From assembly GCA_024689285.1 (NCBI GenBank), contig JAILDR010000232.1, forward strand, positions 1-31,249: DNA of 31,249 bases, written 5' to 3'. Positions 17,630 to 26,176 of the stretch are shown in pieces; position 1 is the first letter of the stretch, and each line of letters opens with the position of its first letter. Below the pieces are notes generated by a model. The model saw nothing but the letters and a program-made list of their open reading frames with translations, did no database searches and was not told where the DNA came from. The stretch comes from Bacteroidales bacterium (GTDB lineage Bacteria > Bacteroidota > Bacteroidia > Bacteroidales > F082). The translations under genes were made by a program, and so were the position numbers.

Positions 17630-18901
17630 CTAATTCTGACGGACGGGACGCACAGTGAAGCCACAGTAGCGGGCACCATCAACCATTTTGCACAAGTAAC
17701 CTCTGTAATCGAAAATGAGGTAATACGCTTCTATTGGCATGTCCGTATAGAGCGACCTTGACCAGTAGTGGCCGTAGGAGCCAGAACTGTAGAACTCACT
17801 GTCCCGGTCGCCAGCGGTAGGAAGGAAGATACTGTTGCCGTTCGTTCCAGTAAAGAGTCTTCCGTACACGCCGTTCTGCGTCGCCCCTGGATGGTATGTG
17901 TTGTTCAGCAGTTCTTCCCATTCCTCCCGAGTGGGCATGCGCCAGTCGCTGCCCCATTTGACAGTTGCCGCATCGTCCTCAGGCAACAGAGTGGTTAGGT
18001 TGTCGGTGAATCCGTTATAGCCATAACTGGAATTGCTACAATATTTGGTGATGGTGTTGGAGCTGCCCATGCAGTACTGATAGTTGCTCAAGTTGTAGGT
18101 GTCCTTTGTCTGCGTCTCACCCCAAGTGTAGTAGTTTCCGTAATCTTCCGGCCTACTCGCGCCTATGTTACAGGTGGCCCACAGCGTGCCACTCGGTAGG
18201 CCGAGGTCAACATAAGCATGGCCTCCCACGCTTCCATTAGTGGTGAAGCTTACCTCGTTGCCATAACTCGTACCATGACTGTTAATGACATATGCGCGCA
18301 CATAGTATTTTGTCCCTGTAGTCAGGCCTGTCATGTTCACCGTGTAGCTGCCTGTGCCCGTGCCACTACTAGCATGGCTGTCATTGACGGTCGAGTTGTA
18401 GCTGGTATTCCAGCACACACCACGTTCCATCATAGTGACTCCACCATCAGAGATTACATTGCATACAACCATCACCGATGTGGAATTAACAGTGATCTTC
18501 GAAATGACGACTTTCAATTCTTCACATGTGCTGAATAGTTTCGTCGCCATCACGAACTTGTTGTCCACAAAATACCTATTCCAAACCAAATACCTATAGT
18601 AATAGTTCGAATTGGGTTTCAAGTCATTGATGGTCACAGAGAACTCTGTTTTGTCAGTTTCTTCCTCGAAGCCATAGCATTGCGAATGGCTCATGTCCTC
18701 GTTTTCGCTTACTTCTACTACTGAGATGAGCTTTCCTGGCCAGTCCACTGTCCATGTGAATGTGGCAGTGGTGGCTGTCACTTCTACCTTGTCATCAGTA
18801 ATCTTTGGGGTGAGGGTTTCAGGGGTGTTTTTCTTGCAGCCGGCAAAGGCAAGGCTCAAAACAAAGGCTACTGCCGCTAAGATGAAATAGTTGTGTTTCA
18901 T
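17630..18901 (-). CDS. Short Fn3-like / FISUMP lipoprotein (paralogue C)
   Basis: 423 residues from the ATG at 18901 (MKHNYFILAAVAF...). The lipobox is LAFAGC. The N-terminal domain is shared with A and B (TATFTWTVDWPGKLISVVEV), followed by a single Fn3-like repeat (MMERGVCWNTSYNS...KYYVRAYVINS), against five in A and four in B. The C-terminus is a classic FISUMP domain: YVDLGLPSGTLWATCNIGA, YYTWGE, WRMPTREEWEELL, GNSIFLPTAGDRD, YGHYWSRS, ending GFTVRPVRQN. It is probably a surface lipoprotein with a C-type-lectin-like tip. Its own promoter element lies 53 bp upstream, after the stop of the PEGA/barrel gene. Confidence 0.92.
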   Translation of the reverse strand: MKHNYFILAAVAFVLSLAFAGCKKNTPETLTPKITDDKVEVTATTATFTWTVDWPGKLISVVEVSENEDMSHSQCYGFEEETDKTEFSVTINDLKPNSNYYYRYLVWNRYFVDNKFVMATKLFSTCEELKVVISKITVNSTSVMVVCNVISDGGVTMMERGVCWNTSYNSTVNDSHASSGTGTGSYTVNMTGLTTGTKYYVRAYVINSHGTSYGNEVSFTTNGSVGGHAYVDLGLPSGTLWATCNIGASRPEDYGNYYTWGETQTKDTYNLSNYQYCMGSSNTITKYCSNSSYGYNGFTDNLTTLLPEDDAATVKWGSDWRMPTREEWEELLNNTYHPGATQNGVYGRLFTGTNGNSIFLPTAGDRDSEFYSSGSYGHYWSRSLYTDMPIEAYYLIFDYRGYLCKMVDGARYCGFTVRPVRQN

Positions 18902-18953
18902 TGAGGTTATTTTGTCATTATTAATTCCATTGTCATCTTTCGATTTTCTGTGT

Positions 18954-18983
18954 AATAGAGTCTGAAAAGTGAAGTAATTAGTC
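18954..18983 (-). promoter_or_regulatory. Putative ECF-sigma promoter 3 (paralogue C)
   Basis: Minus strand GACTAAT-N16-CTCTATT, 53 bp upstream of the ATG at 18901. The spacer is nearly the same as in promoter 1 (two differences in 16), consistent with the paralogy of the genes they serve. Confidence 0.77.
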
Positions 18984-18994
18984 TGGTATTATTT

Positions 18995-21193
18995 TCACTT
19001 TCTCTTCCAGCAATAGCCCAGCCCCACCTTGGCTTCGATGGTTCCGAAATTGGTGGTGACGGCATCGGCACTTATCGTGAAGCCTTTGAGATTCAACTGC
19101 AGACCTGCTGTTGCATCTACGCCTTGATAGCTATTAGCGGAAATCTTGACCAGCGAGCCTTCAGTAGTGCTCATGCTCAGTTGGCTTATGCCGTAGCCTG
19201 CGCCAACACGCAGACATACCGGACCTCCCAGACTAATCACCATACCACCCATCAACGAGATGCGCGTATAACTGCTTTTGCCGGAATAACTTGGGTAAGA
19301 GCCATCCACCAAACCGTTGGCATCGGCAGTCTTGTCGTAACTCATGGCTCCAAACTGGAAGTTGCTCATCGCCGTGACAAACCACCCCACTTGTTTCACC
19401 GAGCCCACGCAGAAACCATACGAGGGAGCCATGTGATTAAAGTCGAATGAGCCATTAATCGTGGCGAACCAAACGCCGTTTTTCACAAAATGCGAGACGG
19501 TTTCGCCATGAAGCACCAACGTGTGTTCAGTGAGGCCACCAGTTTTAGACACCTCGATGTCCTTGTCGGCATATTTCTTGCCACGCTGGGCATGGATGGC
19601 ATGCTTGCCGACAGGCAGGTCGACTTCGACAGGCGAAGTGCCCACTTCGCCACCGTCAACGGTGATGATGGCACCGGGCTGGTCGGCACGAATGGTAATG
19701 AGCCGTCCAAACTCAACGCTCAGCTCTATGCCATTACGGGTGCTTTCTTTGATATCAACATCCTTCTCCACCTTGATGCCATTGCGCACCACGCGGACGG
19801 TGTGCTGTCCAAAGCCCAAAGGCGTCTCACGAGGTGTTTCACCGACATAGGTGCCATCGACGTAAATCTTGTCGCCGCTGCGGTCGGTTTTCACGATGAT
19901 GCTACGGCCGGTGTCGAGCTTCTCTGCGAGATTCAGAGTCTTGCCTTCTTCGATGGTGAAAGTCTTGCTCAAAGGGGCGCATCCTGCCTTTTCAAGGCGA
20001 AGGGTATGCTCACCAATGAGGATGGCTGGCAGTTGTATCGGGGTTTCGTCCACATGCTTGCCGTCGATGAAGACCACGGCCCCCGACGGGTTGGAGGTGA
20101 CGACCAGAGTGCCGGTGATGGGTGTGGGCGAGTCAAGGGTGATGACTTCTCCTGACATGCGGTCGGTAATGGTCACACGCTTCTGTGTGGGGCGATGGTT
20201 TGTCTTGCGGCATTCCACGAGATAGTCGCTCGCCACAAGGTCGCCGGTCCACGAACCGATTCCCCTCATCGTATCGTCCACATAGATTTCACCTGCGGGG
20301 TCGCCGGACTTGAGAGTAACGGTGGAATAATTGGCATCCAAGACAACTGATTGGTTTGTTGTCTCGTCGTCTTTGATGGTCACAGTAACCTCATAAGGCT
20401 TGTATTTTGAATGGACGACACGGAGGATGTGCTGCCCGCTGTCGAGCTTCATGCCGTTCTTCAAGGCATCGGCTCCATTGGCCTTGTCGACATAGACGGT
20501 AGCCTGCGACAGTACGCTACGATCGCCTTCAATCTTCAGATAGCCGAAAGCCGGCTTGAGCACGATGTCGCGCTGGGCTTTTTGGTTGCCTACCTCCACA
20601 CTGCCGGCATCGGTATGGTAATCAACAGCCTCGATGCTATATTGGTGCCTTCCCAGTGAGACCCTCTTCTCGGCCCGGCCATTGTTCACGGGCCAAAGCT
20701 CGCCGTCGACGGTCACGAAAGCGTCGGGAGGCGTCACGTTGAACACGAGGAACTGCTGTGTAATTTCAGGCTGCATAGGAGAGACAGGTATCATCGCACC
20801 TTTAACGGTAACCTTGTAGGTGTGCAGCGACTCAATCTTCGTGACATAATCCGTCAGACGAAGCTCGTATTGTCCCAAGTCGCGGTGCATGATGCGCAGA
20901 TACTTCAGCCCAGGCGACACCCACAGCCATATCTCTCCGTTGCGCGTGGCGCGCTCCACCATTTCCGAGCCCAGGTCGGGCTTGAAGGTGAAACCCTCCC
21001 GCTGCTCGGGCGTAATCCTCTGCGTGGCGATGCGCAGCAGCGCGCACTGGCGCTCGCTGTGGTCGGTCTTCATCTCCTCACGCGCCGAGAAGTCGTTGGG
21101 CAGATGCTCAACGCCCACAATCTCAAAGTCCTGCGCCAAAAGAAACTTGGCGCTGAAAAGCAAAAGGCATAACATGAATAGCTTCTTCATCAT
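18995..21193 (-). CDS. PEGA-repeat protein with probable C-terminal outer-membrane barrel
   Basis: 732 residues, starting at one of two adjacent ATGs (21193 or 21190), with a signal peptide ending AKFLLAQ. Residues about 21-130 form a domain nearly identical to that of the PEGA/FGE gene at the right end (EIVGVEHLPNDFSAREEMK). Several PEGA-type repeats follow (GDKIYVDGTYVGETP, GAVVFIDGKHVDETPIQLP, GAIITVDGGEVGTSPVEV). From about residue 568 to the end is a region of alternating hydrophobic strands with glycines and aromatics, ending VGLGYCWKRK, typical of a small outer-membrane beta-barrel. PEGA repeats are thought to bind other envelope components. An outer-membrane location is inferred; its promoter element starts 16 bp upstream. 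Confidence 0.85.
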   Translation of the reverse strand: MMKKLFMLCLLLFSAKFLLAQDFEIVGVEHLPNDFSAREEMKTDHSERQCALLRIATQRITPEQREGFTFKPDLGSEMVERATRNGEIWLWVSPGLKYLRIMHRDLGQYELRLTDYVTKIESLHTYKVTVKGAMIPVSPMQPEITQQFLVFNVTPPDAFVTVDGELWPVNNGRAEKRVSLGRHQYSIEAVDYHTDAGSVEVGNQKAQRDIVLKPAFGYLKIEGDRSVLSQATVYVDKANGADALKNGMKLDSGQHILRVVHSKYKPYEVTVTIKDDETTNQSVVLDANYSTVTLKSGDPAGEIYVDDTMRGIGSWTGDLVASDYLVECRKTNHRPTQKRVTITDRMSGEVITLDSPTPITGTLVVTSNPSGAVVFIDGKHVDETPIQLPAILIGEHTLRLEKAGCAPLSKTFTIEEGKTLNLAEKLDTGRSIIVKTDRSGDKIYVDGTYVGETPRETPLGFGQHTVRVVRNGIKVEKDVDIKESTRNGIELSVEFGRLITIRADQPGAIITVDGGEVGTSPVEVDLPVGKHAIHAQRGKKYADKDIEVSKTGGLTEHTLVLHGETVSHFVKNGVWFATINGSFDFNHMAPSYGFCVGSVKQVGWFVTAMSNFQFGAMSYDKTADANGLVDGSYPSYSGKSSYTRISLMGGMVISLGGPVCLRVGAGYGISQLSMSTTEGSLVKISANSYQGVDATAGLQLNLKGFTISADAVTTNFGTIEAKVGLGYCWKRK

Positions 21194-21208
21194 CGTGTGG
21201 TTTTGACG

Positions 21209-21238
21209 TTTAGAGCCGCAAAGATAGGAATTTTAGTC
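21209..21238 (-). promoter_or_regulatory. Putative ECF-sigma promoter 4 (PEGA/barrel gene)
   Basis: Minus strand GACTAAA-N16-CTCTAAA, 16 bp upstream of the first ATG. The spacer carries TATCTTTG, a primary-sigma -7 box. Nearly identical to promoter 8. Confidence 0.72.
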
Positions 21239-21268
21239 TGAAAAAAGCAGGAAAGATAGACATTAACA

Positions 21269-23173
21269 TCAATAAAAATCAGGCAAGCCTATCAGCGAGT
21301 CTATTGGCAACTTATCGTTTTGCCAGGCACGGACATGGATGATGGGCAGGTCACCACGAAGGTCAACTAAAAGAAACAGGTAGCCCACATCGCAGTAATT
21401 GCTCGAAAAATATTCCTGTCGTACTCGTATTCCGAACATTTCCTGATTGTTGGTAGCGCGTTGGAAGTCAGTCTCCGTGAAGTTCAGGTTGATAAATTCC
21501 TTTTCGCGAAAATGCCCTTTCAGACGCTCAATATACTGTTTCTTGGATACAGTATCATAATGGATTCTTTCCGATACCTTGACACCATCGGCCAGCACCC
21601 TCTCTTCCAACTTATGGCCAATGATGATAAGGGCCTTTTCGGAGAAGATGCTTTCCAAGTACTTGTCACGGCCCAAAGCATACGCCGTCTGGTAGTCTTC
21701 AAGGAAACACATCAGTGTGAGGCGCGAGTCGCGGTTCCAGTCGCCTTTTTTCAGGATGTCGCCCTCAGCCACATCCGACAGTGTGAAGGCCAGCGATTCC
21801 ACAAGGTCGTCGGCATTGAACCGGAATGTAACCTTCTCGATGAATTCCTTGTTCTTTCGGAAACTGAACTGCATGGTGATACCTCTGCACAACGTTCGAG
21901 GGCCAAAGTCCATAAAGCTGTACTGCGGCTTGCCTACAATACTGGCATTACCATACTTGACAAGTTTCAGGAAACTGTCATAGCCCTCGTCGGTGAAGAG
22001 CGACTGCACAGAGCCGTAGTTTTTACTACGGATGGCTTTTTCGATGCTTTCCATACGTTGCGACAGCTCCTCCTGTTTATTCTCAGAGGGAATAGCAATC
22101 TTGATTTTCTCTTTGCCTGCCGAATTATTTGTGACGGGCAATTCGACATCATTTTGACTCACCACTACGTCCTTCTTCTGCTTTGCATTGTTGGAGATCT
22201 TCACCATTTTGGTGGCTGAAGCGAATTTCTTGGTTCCCTTCGTCTTCACGATGGCATAAACATCATCAGGAGTCTCATTCTCATCGTACTTGTAAATGCA
22301 ATCGAATCGCACTTCGTCCAACTCATTTTGCAACTCAAGTGTACCTACACCGTCTCTCACACGGGGACCCCGCTGGGTAGTGTAGCCGTCGTTGTATTCA
22401 TAGTCAAGGTTGGTAACCTTATGGAGAACTGATGCCGAATCCTTGTACCTGATGTCAAGAATCACGCTGTACTTTTCTTGAAATTCATTGATTTTTACTG
22501 GTTTGCATGAAATAGATGTAACTTCAATACCGCTTAACAACCGTTCTATCTTTGATTCAATGAACCTGGAGGCGGGTTGGTCGCCAATGGTAGCGTCTGT
22601 ACCCATGCTGAGTGCGTAAGCCCAATACCAGCACTTCAAGGCATCTCCAATGCGCACGTCATTCACAGCCTCAAGCCCTTCCTTGTAGTAAAACTTTACA
22701 TCTTCCGCTGTCTTTCGCTCTTTCGCCTGCCTTATTTCTATTTCTCTTTCCTCCAACTCCTTATAAATTTGAGCAATAGTTTCCTTTTCAATATAGACGA
22801 ATGCGGTATATTTGCTGTTTCTGCGGTCAGGTTCGGCCACCTTAAGGATATGGTAGTCTTTCAGCCTGACATTGGTGAAGGTTTCGGCAACCCGATCAAA
22901 AAAATGCCGTTCGTCAATCTCACCGTTCCCTATGACCGAATGAATTTCGTCTTTTCCTGTCACTCTAACGTCTGTCACTATTTGGCTGGCCAATAGCGAA
23001 ACGGCATTCTTGATGGCAACTTCGAGGGTATCGTGCGAGGCAGAGGCATAGGTATACGTGCCTGACGCCGCAGCCATTACCTGTTCCATGATGCGACGGT
23101 CGCGGTCTACGTTTTGAGCCGTTAGTGAAAGCATAAGGGTTGTAAACACCAGAGTAAAAAGTATTTTTTTCAT
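21269..23173 (-). CDS. Large LPP20-like exported protein
   Basis: 634 residues from the ATG at 23173 (MKKILFTLVFTTLMLSLTAQ), chosen because it starts a clean signal peptide; the open frame extends 62 codons further without coding character. Residues about 30-140 resemble an LPP20-type domain (LEVAIKNAVSLLASQIVTDVRV...FVYIEKETI), as in small exported proteins that condense N-terminal helices on a sheet. A charged helical segment follows (IYKELEEREIEIRQAKERKTAED), then a helical YYKEGLEAV...CWYWAYALS region. The remaining 400 residues have no motif I recognise. No lipobox cysteine is present. It is downstream of the smaller LPP20-like lipoprotein but has its own promoter element. Function unknown; probably periplasmic or surface. 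Confidence 0.8.
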   Translation of the reverse strand: MKKILFTLVFTTLMLSLTAQNVDRDRRIMEQVMAAASGTYTYASASHDTLEVAIKNAVSLLASQIVTDVRVTGKDEIHSVIGNGEIDERHFFDRVAETFTNVRLKDYHILKVAEPDRRNSKYTAFVYIEKETIAQIYKELEEREIEIRQAKERKTAEDVKFYYKEGLEAVNDVRIGDALKCWYWAYALSMGTDATIGDQPASRFIESKIERLLSGIEVTSISCKPVKINEFQEKYSVILDIRYKDSASVLHKVTNLDYEYNDGYTTQRGPRVRDGVGTLELQNELDEVRFDCIYKYDENETPDDVYAIVKTKGTKKFASATKMVKISNNAKQKKDVVVSQNDVELPVTNNSAGKEKIKIAIPSENKQEELSQRMESIEKAIRSKNYGSVQSLFTDEGYDSFLKLVKYGNASIVGKPQYSFMDFGPRTLCRGITMQFSFRKNKEFIEKVTFRFNADDLVESLAFTLSDVAEGDILKKGDWNRDSRLTLMCFLEDYQTAYALGRDKYLESIFSEKALIIIGHKLEERVLADGVKVSERIHYDTVSKKQYIERLKGHFREKEFINLNFTETDFQRATNNQEMFGIRVRQEYFSSNYCDVGYLFLLVDLRGDLPIIHVRAWQNDKLPIDSLIGLPDFY

Positions 23174-23196
23174 TGCTGTAAGATTTATCGTTGTTT

Positions 23197-23226
23197 TATT
23201 GAGTTTGCAAACAGACGGAATTAGTC
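23197..23226 (-). promoter_or_regulatory. Putative ECF-sigma promoter 5 (large LPP20-like gene)
   Basis: Minus strand GACTAAT-N16-CTCAATA, 24 bp upstream of the ATG at 23173, following a long A/T-rich stretch. The downstream box differs at two positions from CTCTATT. Confidence 0.65.
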
Positions 23227-23304
23227 CGAAAAAAAAAAAGAAAAAAAGCCGTTTTTGAGTAACAGTTTGATGCCACAAAGATAAAAAAAAAGTCCTTCCA
23301 CTCA

Positions 23305-23352
23305 AACAAAAAAGACGCGGGAGGCAACCGCTGTCCATGTCGCCTCCCGCGT
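23305..23352 (-). terminator. Rho-independent terminator of the small LPP20-like lipoprotein gene
   Basis: Arms ACGCGGGAGGC (23315-23325) and GCCTCCCGCGT (23342-23352) make a perfect 11-bp GC-rich stem with a 16-nt loop. On the minus strand the stem is followed by CTTTTTTGTTT. It begins about 30 bp after the lipoprotein stop and separates that gene from promoter 5. Confidence 0.88.
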
Positions 23353-23383
23353 TAATCAATCAAGACTCTTAAAGTTAACTGCC

Positions 23384-24019
23384 TTAGAATTTCAGAATCT
23401 TGTCAAGTTGCTTGGCCAGGTCGTCAGCCTTCTTTTCAAGGTCTTCGCGCATGGTCTGCTTGAAGGTGTCCATAGCCAAGTCTTGACTGTAGAATGACAT
23501 GACGCGCACTTCCACATTGCCGTTGGGCAGGTCGCGATAGATGTTGACGGGCGTGATGACGCGTCCCAGCTTTTGCGCGACGAGGTTCTTGCTGGCCGAT
23601 GCACTCTCCGACAACGTGGCCGCCTGCTTTTGAGACAGTTCATCGTTGGCCAGTTTTGTCGCAATGAGTTGCGTTACTTCGGTTTCAATCTTGCCGGCAA
23701 TCTCAAGTTTTGAGATATTCAAGGCCATGGCATGGGCTGCATTGTAAGACTCACCCACCGTTGTTGACTCGCCTTCGATAAACTTACTGTAGCCTCTTTC
23801 GTCAACATCTGCACGTCTATTGAAGGCTTCCATCAGTTGGCTTTCCATGGGTGGGTTTCCGAATTGCACTTTCCATCCTTCCTTCTTGTAATTGCGTACG
23901 TTCTTATTGATAGACCTCATGGCAATTCTCTGTTCCTTGGTTGTTGAGTTTTGCATGGCGCAGCTGGCCATCAGGATAGCGGTGAGTGCAAGCACTACGA
24001 TCATACTAAGTCTTTTCAT
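23384..24019 (-). CDS. Small LPP20-like lipoprotein
   Basis: 211 residues from the ATG at 24019. Signal peptide II with lipobox LMASC (Cys20). The middle region NAAHAMALNISKLEIAGKIETEVTQLI has the alternating A-x-x-A-L-x-x-L-A pattern of LPP20-type domains. A later strand-like segment (GNVEVRVMSFYSQDLA) precedes a strongly helical C-terminus (REDLEKKADDLAKQLDKILKF), probably a coiled coil. It is probably an outer-membrane or periplasmic lipoprotein. The domain resembles the N-terminal part of the larger protein encoded just downstream, suggesting that the two work together or arose by duplication. Function unknown. Confidence 0.85.
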   Translation of the reverse strand: MKRLSMIVVLALTAILMASCAMQNSTTKEQRIAMRSINKNVRNYKKEGWKVQFGNPPMESQLMEAFNRRADVDERGYSKFIEGESTTVGESYNAAHAMALNISKLEIAGKIETEVTQLIATKLANDELSQKQAATLSESASASKNLVAQKLGRVITPVNIYRDLPNGNVEVRVMSFYSQDLAMDTFKQTMREDLEKKADDLAKQLDKILKF

Positions 24020-24082
24020 TTTCTTTTCCTTTCTTTTTGTTTAATGATTTATTGAACTATTTGTTAATTGATTTGTTTGCAG

Positions 24083-24112
24083 AATAGAGCCGGCGGAGCC
24101 AGATGATTAGTC
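24083..24112 (-). promoter_or_regulatory. Putative ECF-sigma promoter 6 (small LPP20-like lipoprotein)
   Basis: Minus strand GACTAAT-N16-CTCTATT, 64 bp upstream of the ATG at 24019. The spacer is GC-rich (GGCTCCGCCGG) and has no TAnnTTTG box, which argues that the conserved outer boxes are the recognised parts. Confidence 0.77.
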
Positions 24113-24158
24113 CAAAAAAAAGCAGAATTTTTCAAAATTTCATTCAATTTACTATATA

Positions 24159-25589
24159 TCAATCTGTTATTTTTACAAGAGGTATTATCCAGGCTTCGGT
24201 AGGTGAAGGGGAATAGTGCCCTTCCCAAACATCATAGCCGTCGGCGATGACCTGAACACGTTGTTCTTTGTCCTGTTTCTCAAAAGGAATGTCGAAACGG
24301 AATCGTCCGAGGCTGTCAGTCCGCGTTTCCATGTCAAGAAGGCGTACCATAGCATTTGCGACCGGTCTACTATCTGCCTTCATATCCTCCACACGGCCGA
24401 AGACCATCCCCAAGTCATTGTTGCGTCGGATGGACAGCGAGAGTGCCCTCTGAACGGGTACCAGCGTGTCAAGGGTCTGATAGCCTGACGCTTCAAATCT
24501 GACATGGACTTTCCAGTTCCTGTATTTGTAAGGTATGTCATTCAGCGAGACGGAAGTGTTTTCACGGGTCAACTGTATGGTTTGCACGGCGTTGTCGGCG
24601 TATTCACAGGTCAAAGTACCTTTCTCAAAGCGAAGTTTGGGGATGGTGTAGGCCGCGTCTTCGATGACGTTCACCCGCATCTGGTATGGTGTGGACAAGC
24701 GCCAGATGAAATAGGCCGAGCAAGCCACCAAGGCCAGAATCAGGCAGCCCCATAAATAGAACTTCGTTTTGAACCAGGGAAGTTTGCCGTTCAGATAGCC
24801 ATCTTCAATCAACCGTTTGACAATTTCGTCGTAAGCAACATCGGCAAACTTGGCAACATGCCCAAGCTGATAGTCGAAATGAGCCATCTCGGGGTTGGCT
24901 GAGAGCGGAGCGGCCTGTTTGGTGGCCACCATGAAGCAACCGGTATCAGCCCAACGCTGCATGAAAGCATTGGCATCGTACGCCTCCTCTTGTTCTGGAT
25001 GCGAAGGGTCTTTGACTTTCACCTTCAGGTTGTAGGGGTCGGTGGTGTCGATGCCCGCCACCAGCATCACATGTTTGGATTGCGCTTCCTTGTCACCGGC
25101 ATCCACGCCTACGATGATTTTGTGGCCTTGGCTCAGCTCATACATAATATGATAGATGCCCGCATTACGCATCTGGACGGTATCCACACCGTAGGTGTTG
25201 AGCAACTCGCCCACGAAATCAAAGGCGCTGCCCTTCCCCTCTTCAAACCAACCGTTTTTTAGTGCTACAGCGATAAGCTCTTCGATGGGGACCTCGATGC
25301 CGAAGTTGCGAAGCACCATCTGTTGTGCCTTGATGGCGCAGTCCATCTGTTCTGACTCGGCAGCGATGGCATACTCGTCATAATCAACCATCGACTTGGC
25401 AAAGACTGAAGTGCTTTCCTCCATGCATTCCTGATAGGCCAGTTCGGTGCGGGCCAACAGCACTGCTTCCATGGCTTCGTCGTTCTCGGCGAGATAGGCG
25501 TCAACGGCAGATCGCTCTTCTTCCGTCAGATTGCCTTCCAAGTAACAGGCTATCAGCTCATCCGTGATTATTATGTTGTTGTTGTTCAT
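24159..25589 (-). CDS. Probable anti-sigma factor with cytoplasmic C39-like cysteine-protease domain and periplasmic regulatory-like domain
   Basis: 476 residues. Residues about 8-50 (DELIACYLEGNLTEEERSAV...) match the helical anti-sigma domain of zf-HC2-type proteins but lack the His/Cys zinc ligands. Residues about 78-225 look like a papain-fold C39-type peptidase: C84 in QMDCAIKAQQMVLRNFG, H173 in SKHVMLVAGID and D194 in VKDPSHP, in the right order. One membrane helix follows (about 279-297, LWGCLILALVACSAYFIW). The C-terminal half would be periplasmic and contains a carboxypeptidase-regulatory-like domain (GRVEDMKADSRPVANAMVRLLDMETRTDSLGRF). Its start overlaps the sigma gene stop by 4 bp (ATGA), the classic sigma/anti-sigma arrangement. 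Protease activity and sigma binding are inferred; the protease domain could be a dead binding fold. Confidence 0.8.
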   Translation of the reverse strand: MNNNNIIITDELIACYLEGNLTEEERSAVDAYLAENDEAMEAVLLARTELAYQECMEESTSVFAKSMVDYDEYAIAAESEQMDCAIKAQQMVLRNFGIEVPIEELIAVALKNGWFEEGKGSAFDFVGELLNTYGVDTVQMRNAGIYHIMYELSQGHKIIVGVDAGDKEAQSKHVMLVAGIDTTDPYNLKVKVKDPSHPEQEEAYDANAFMQRWADTGCFMVATKQAAPLSANPEMAHFDYQLGHVAKFADVAYDEIVKRLIEDGYLNGKLPWFKTKFYLWGCLILALVACSAYFIWRLSTPYQMRVNVIEDAAYTIPKLRFEKGTLTCEYADNAVQTIQLTRENTSVSLNDIPYKYRNWKVHVRFEASGYQTLDTLVPVQRALSLSIRRNNDLGMVFGRVEDMKADSRPVANAMVRLLDMETRTDSLGRFRFDIPFEKQDKEQRVQVIADGYDVWEGHYSPSPTEAWIIPLVKITD

Positions 25590-26170
25590 AGTTCTTTTTC
25601 TTTCAACAAGGTTTTCAATTCAGTTTTTGCCTTTTTTATTAGGTTGTAGACGGCCATGACCGAGCAGTTCAAGTCATCGGCTATAGTTTCGGCACTCTTG
25701 CCCGACAGCATGGACAGGATGGCCAGCCGTTCTCTGGGCTTCGACAGCCGTTCAATTGCTTTATACAATTCCATACGCGATAGTTCCTTATACACATCGA
25801 AGTCATCTGCTTCATCCTTTAGGATTTCCATAAGCAATTGAGGCTCCGTCATCACCAATTTAGTCTGACTTGCGCGTTTTTTCAAGAAAAATCTCACTGC
25901 AACGTGCGTCAAGTAGGTGTTGAGAGACGACCTGAACTCGAAATCCCTCAGCATTTCCCAGTCATTTTTGCAAACATGGAGATAAAACTCGGTAATCAGC
26001 TCCTCCTTTTTAACCTGCGAACGGAACACGCTGTTTACAATGTGGGCAAACATAGCGTTACAGTGATGAAAAAACACGTATTCTATGGCTTCGGGGTTGT
26101 TGGCCAGAAGAAGCGCCACCAATTCACGGTCTGATAGAGTAGTATAGTATGCTATTCGTCTTTTGTTCAT
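25586..26170 (-). CDS. ECF-type RNA polymerase sigma factor
   Basis: 194 residues, the usual size for an ECF sigma factor. Region sigma-2 spans about residues 20-98 (NNPEAIEYVFFHHCNAMFAHIV...FEFRSSLNTYLTHVAVRFFLKKR). Region sigma-4 spans about 130-190 with a helix-turn-helix (LSMLSGKSAETIADDLNCSVMAVYNLIKKAKTELKTLL). It overlaps the downstream anti-sigma-like gene by 4 bp and starts 6 bp after the secreted regulatory-like/helical-repeat gene. The operon has an ordinary primary-sigma promoter, while the surrounding exported genes share a different two-box element, so this protein is the natural candidate to recognise that element. The pairing is inference. Confidence 0.93.
   Translation of the reverse strand: MNKRRIAYYTTLSDRELVALLLANNPEAIEYVFFHHCNAMFAHIVNSVFRSQVKKEELITEFYLHVCKNDWEMLRDFEFRSSLNTYLTHVAVRFFLKKRASQTKLVMTEPQLLMEILKDEADDFDVYKELSRMELYKAIERLSKPRERLAILSMLSGKSAETIADDLNCSVMAVYNLIKKAKTELKTLLKEKEL
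25836..25865 (-). promoter_or_regulatory. Possible internal ECF-sigma promoter within the sigma gene
   Basis: Minus strand GACTAAA-N16-CTCAATT, with the same 16-base spacing as the eight intergenic elements. It lies inside the sigma-factor coding sequence, 247 bp upstream of the anti-sigma ATG. It could raise anti-sigma expression when the sigma factor is active; a chance match within coding sequence is possible. Confidence 0.4.
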
Positions 26171-26176
26171 ATTGGA

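Noticed and set aside
24118..24145. AT-only hairpin followed by eight T residues after the anti-sigma gene
   Set aside because: The stem is about 5 bp of A-T pairs only; too weak to call as a terminator.
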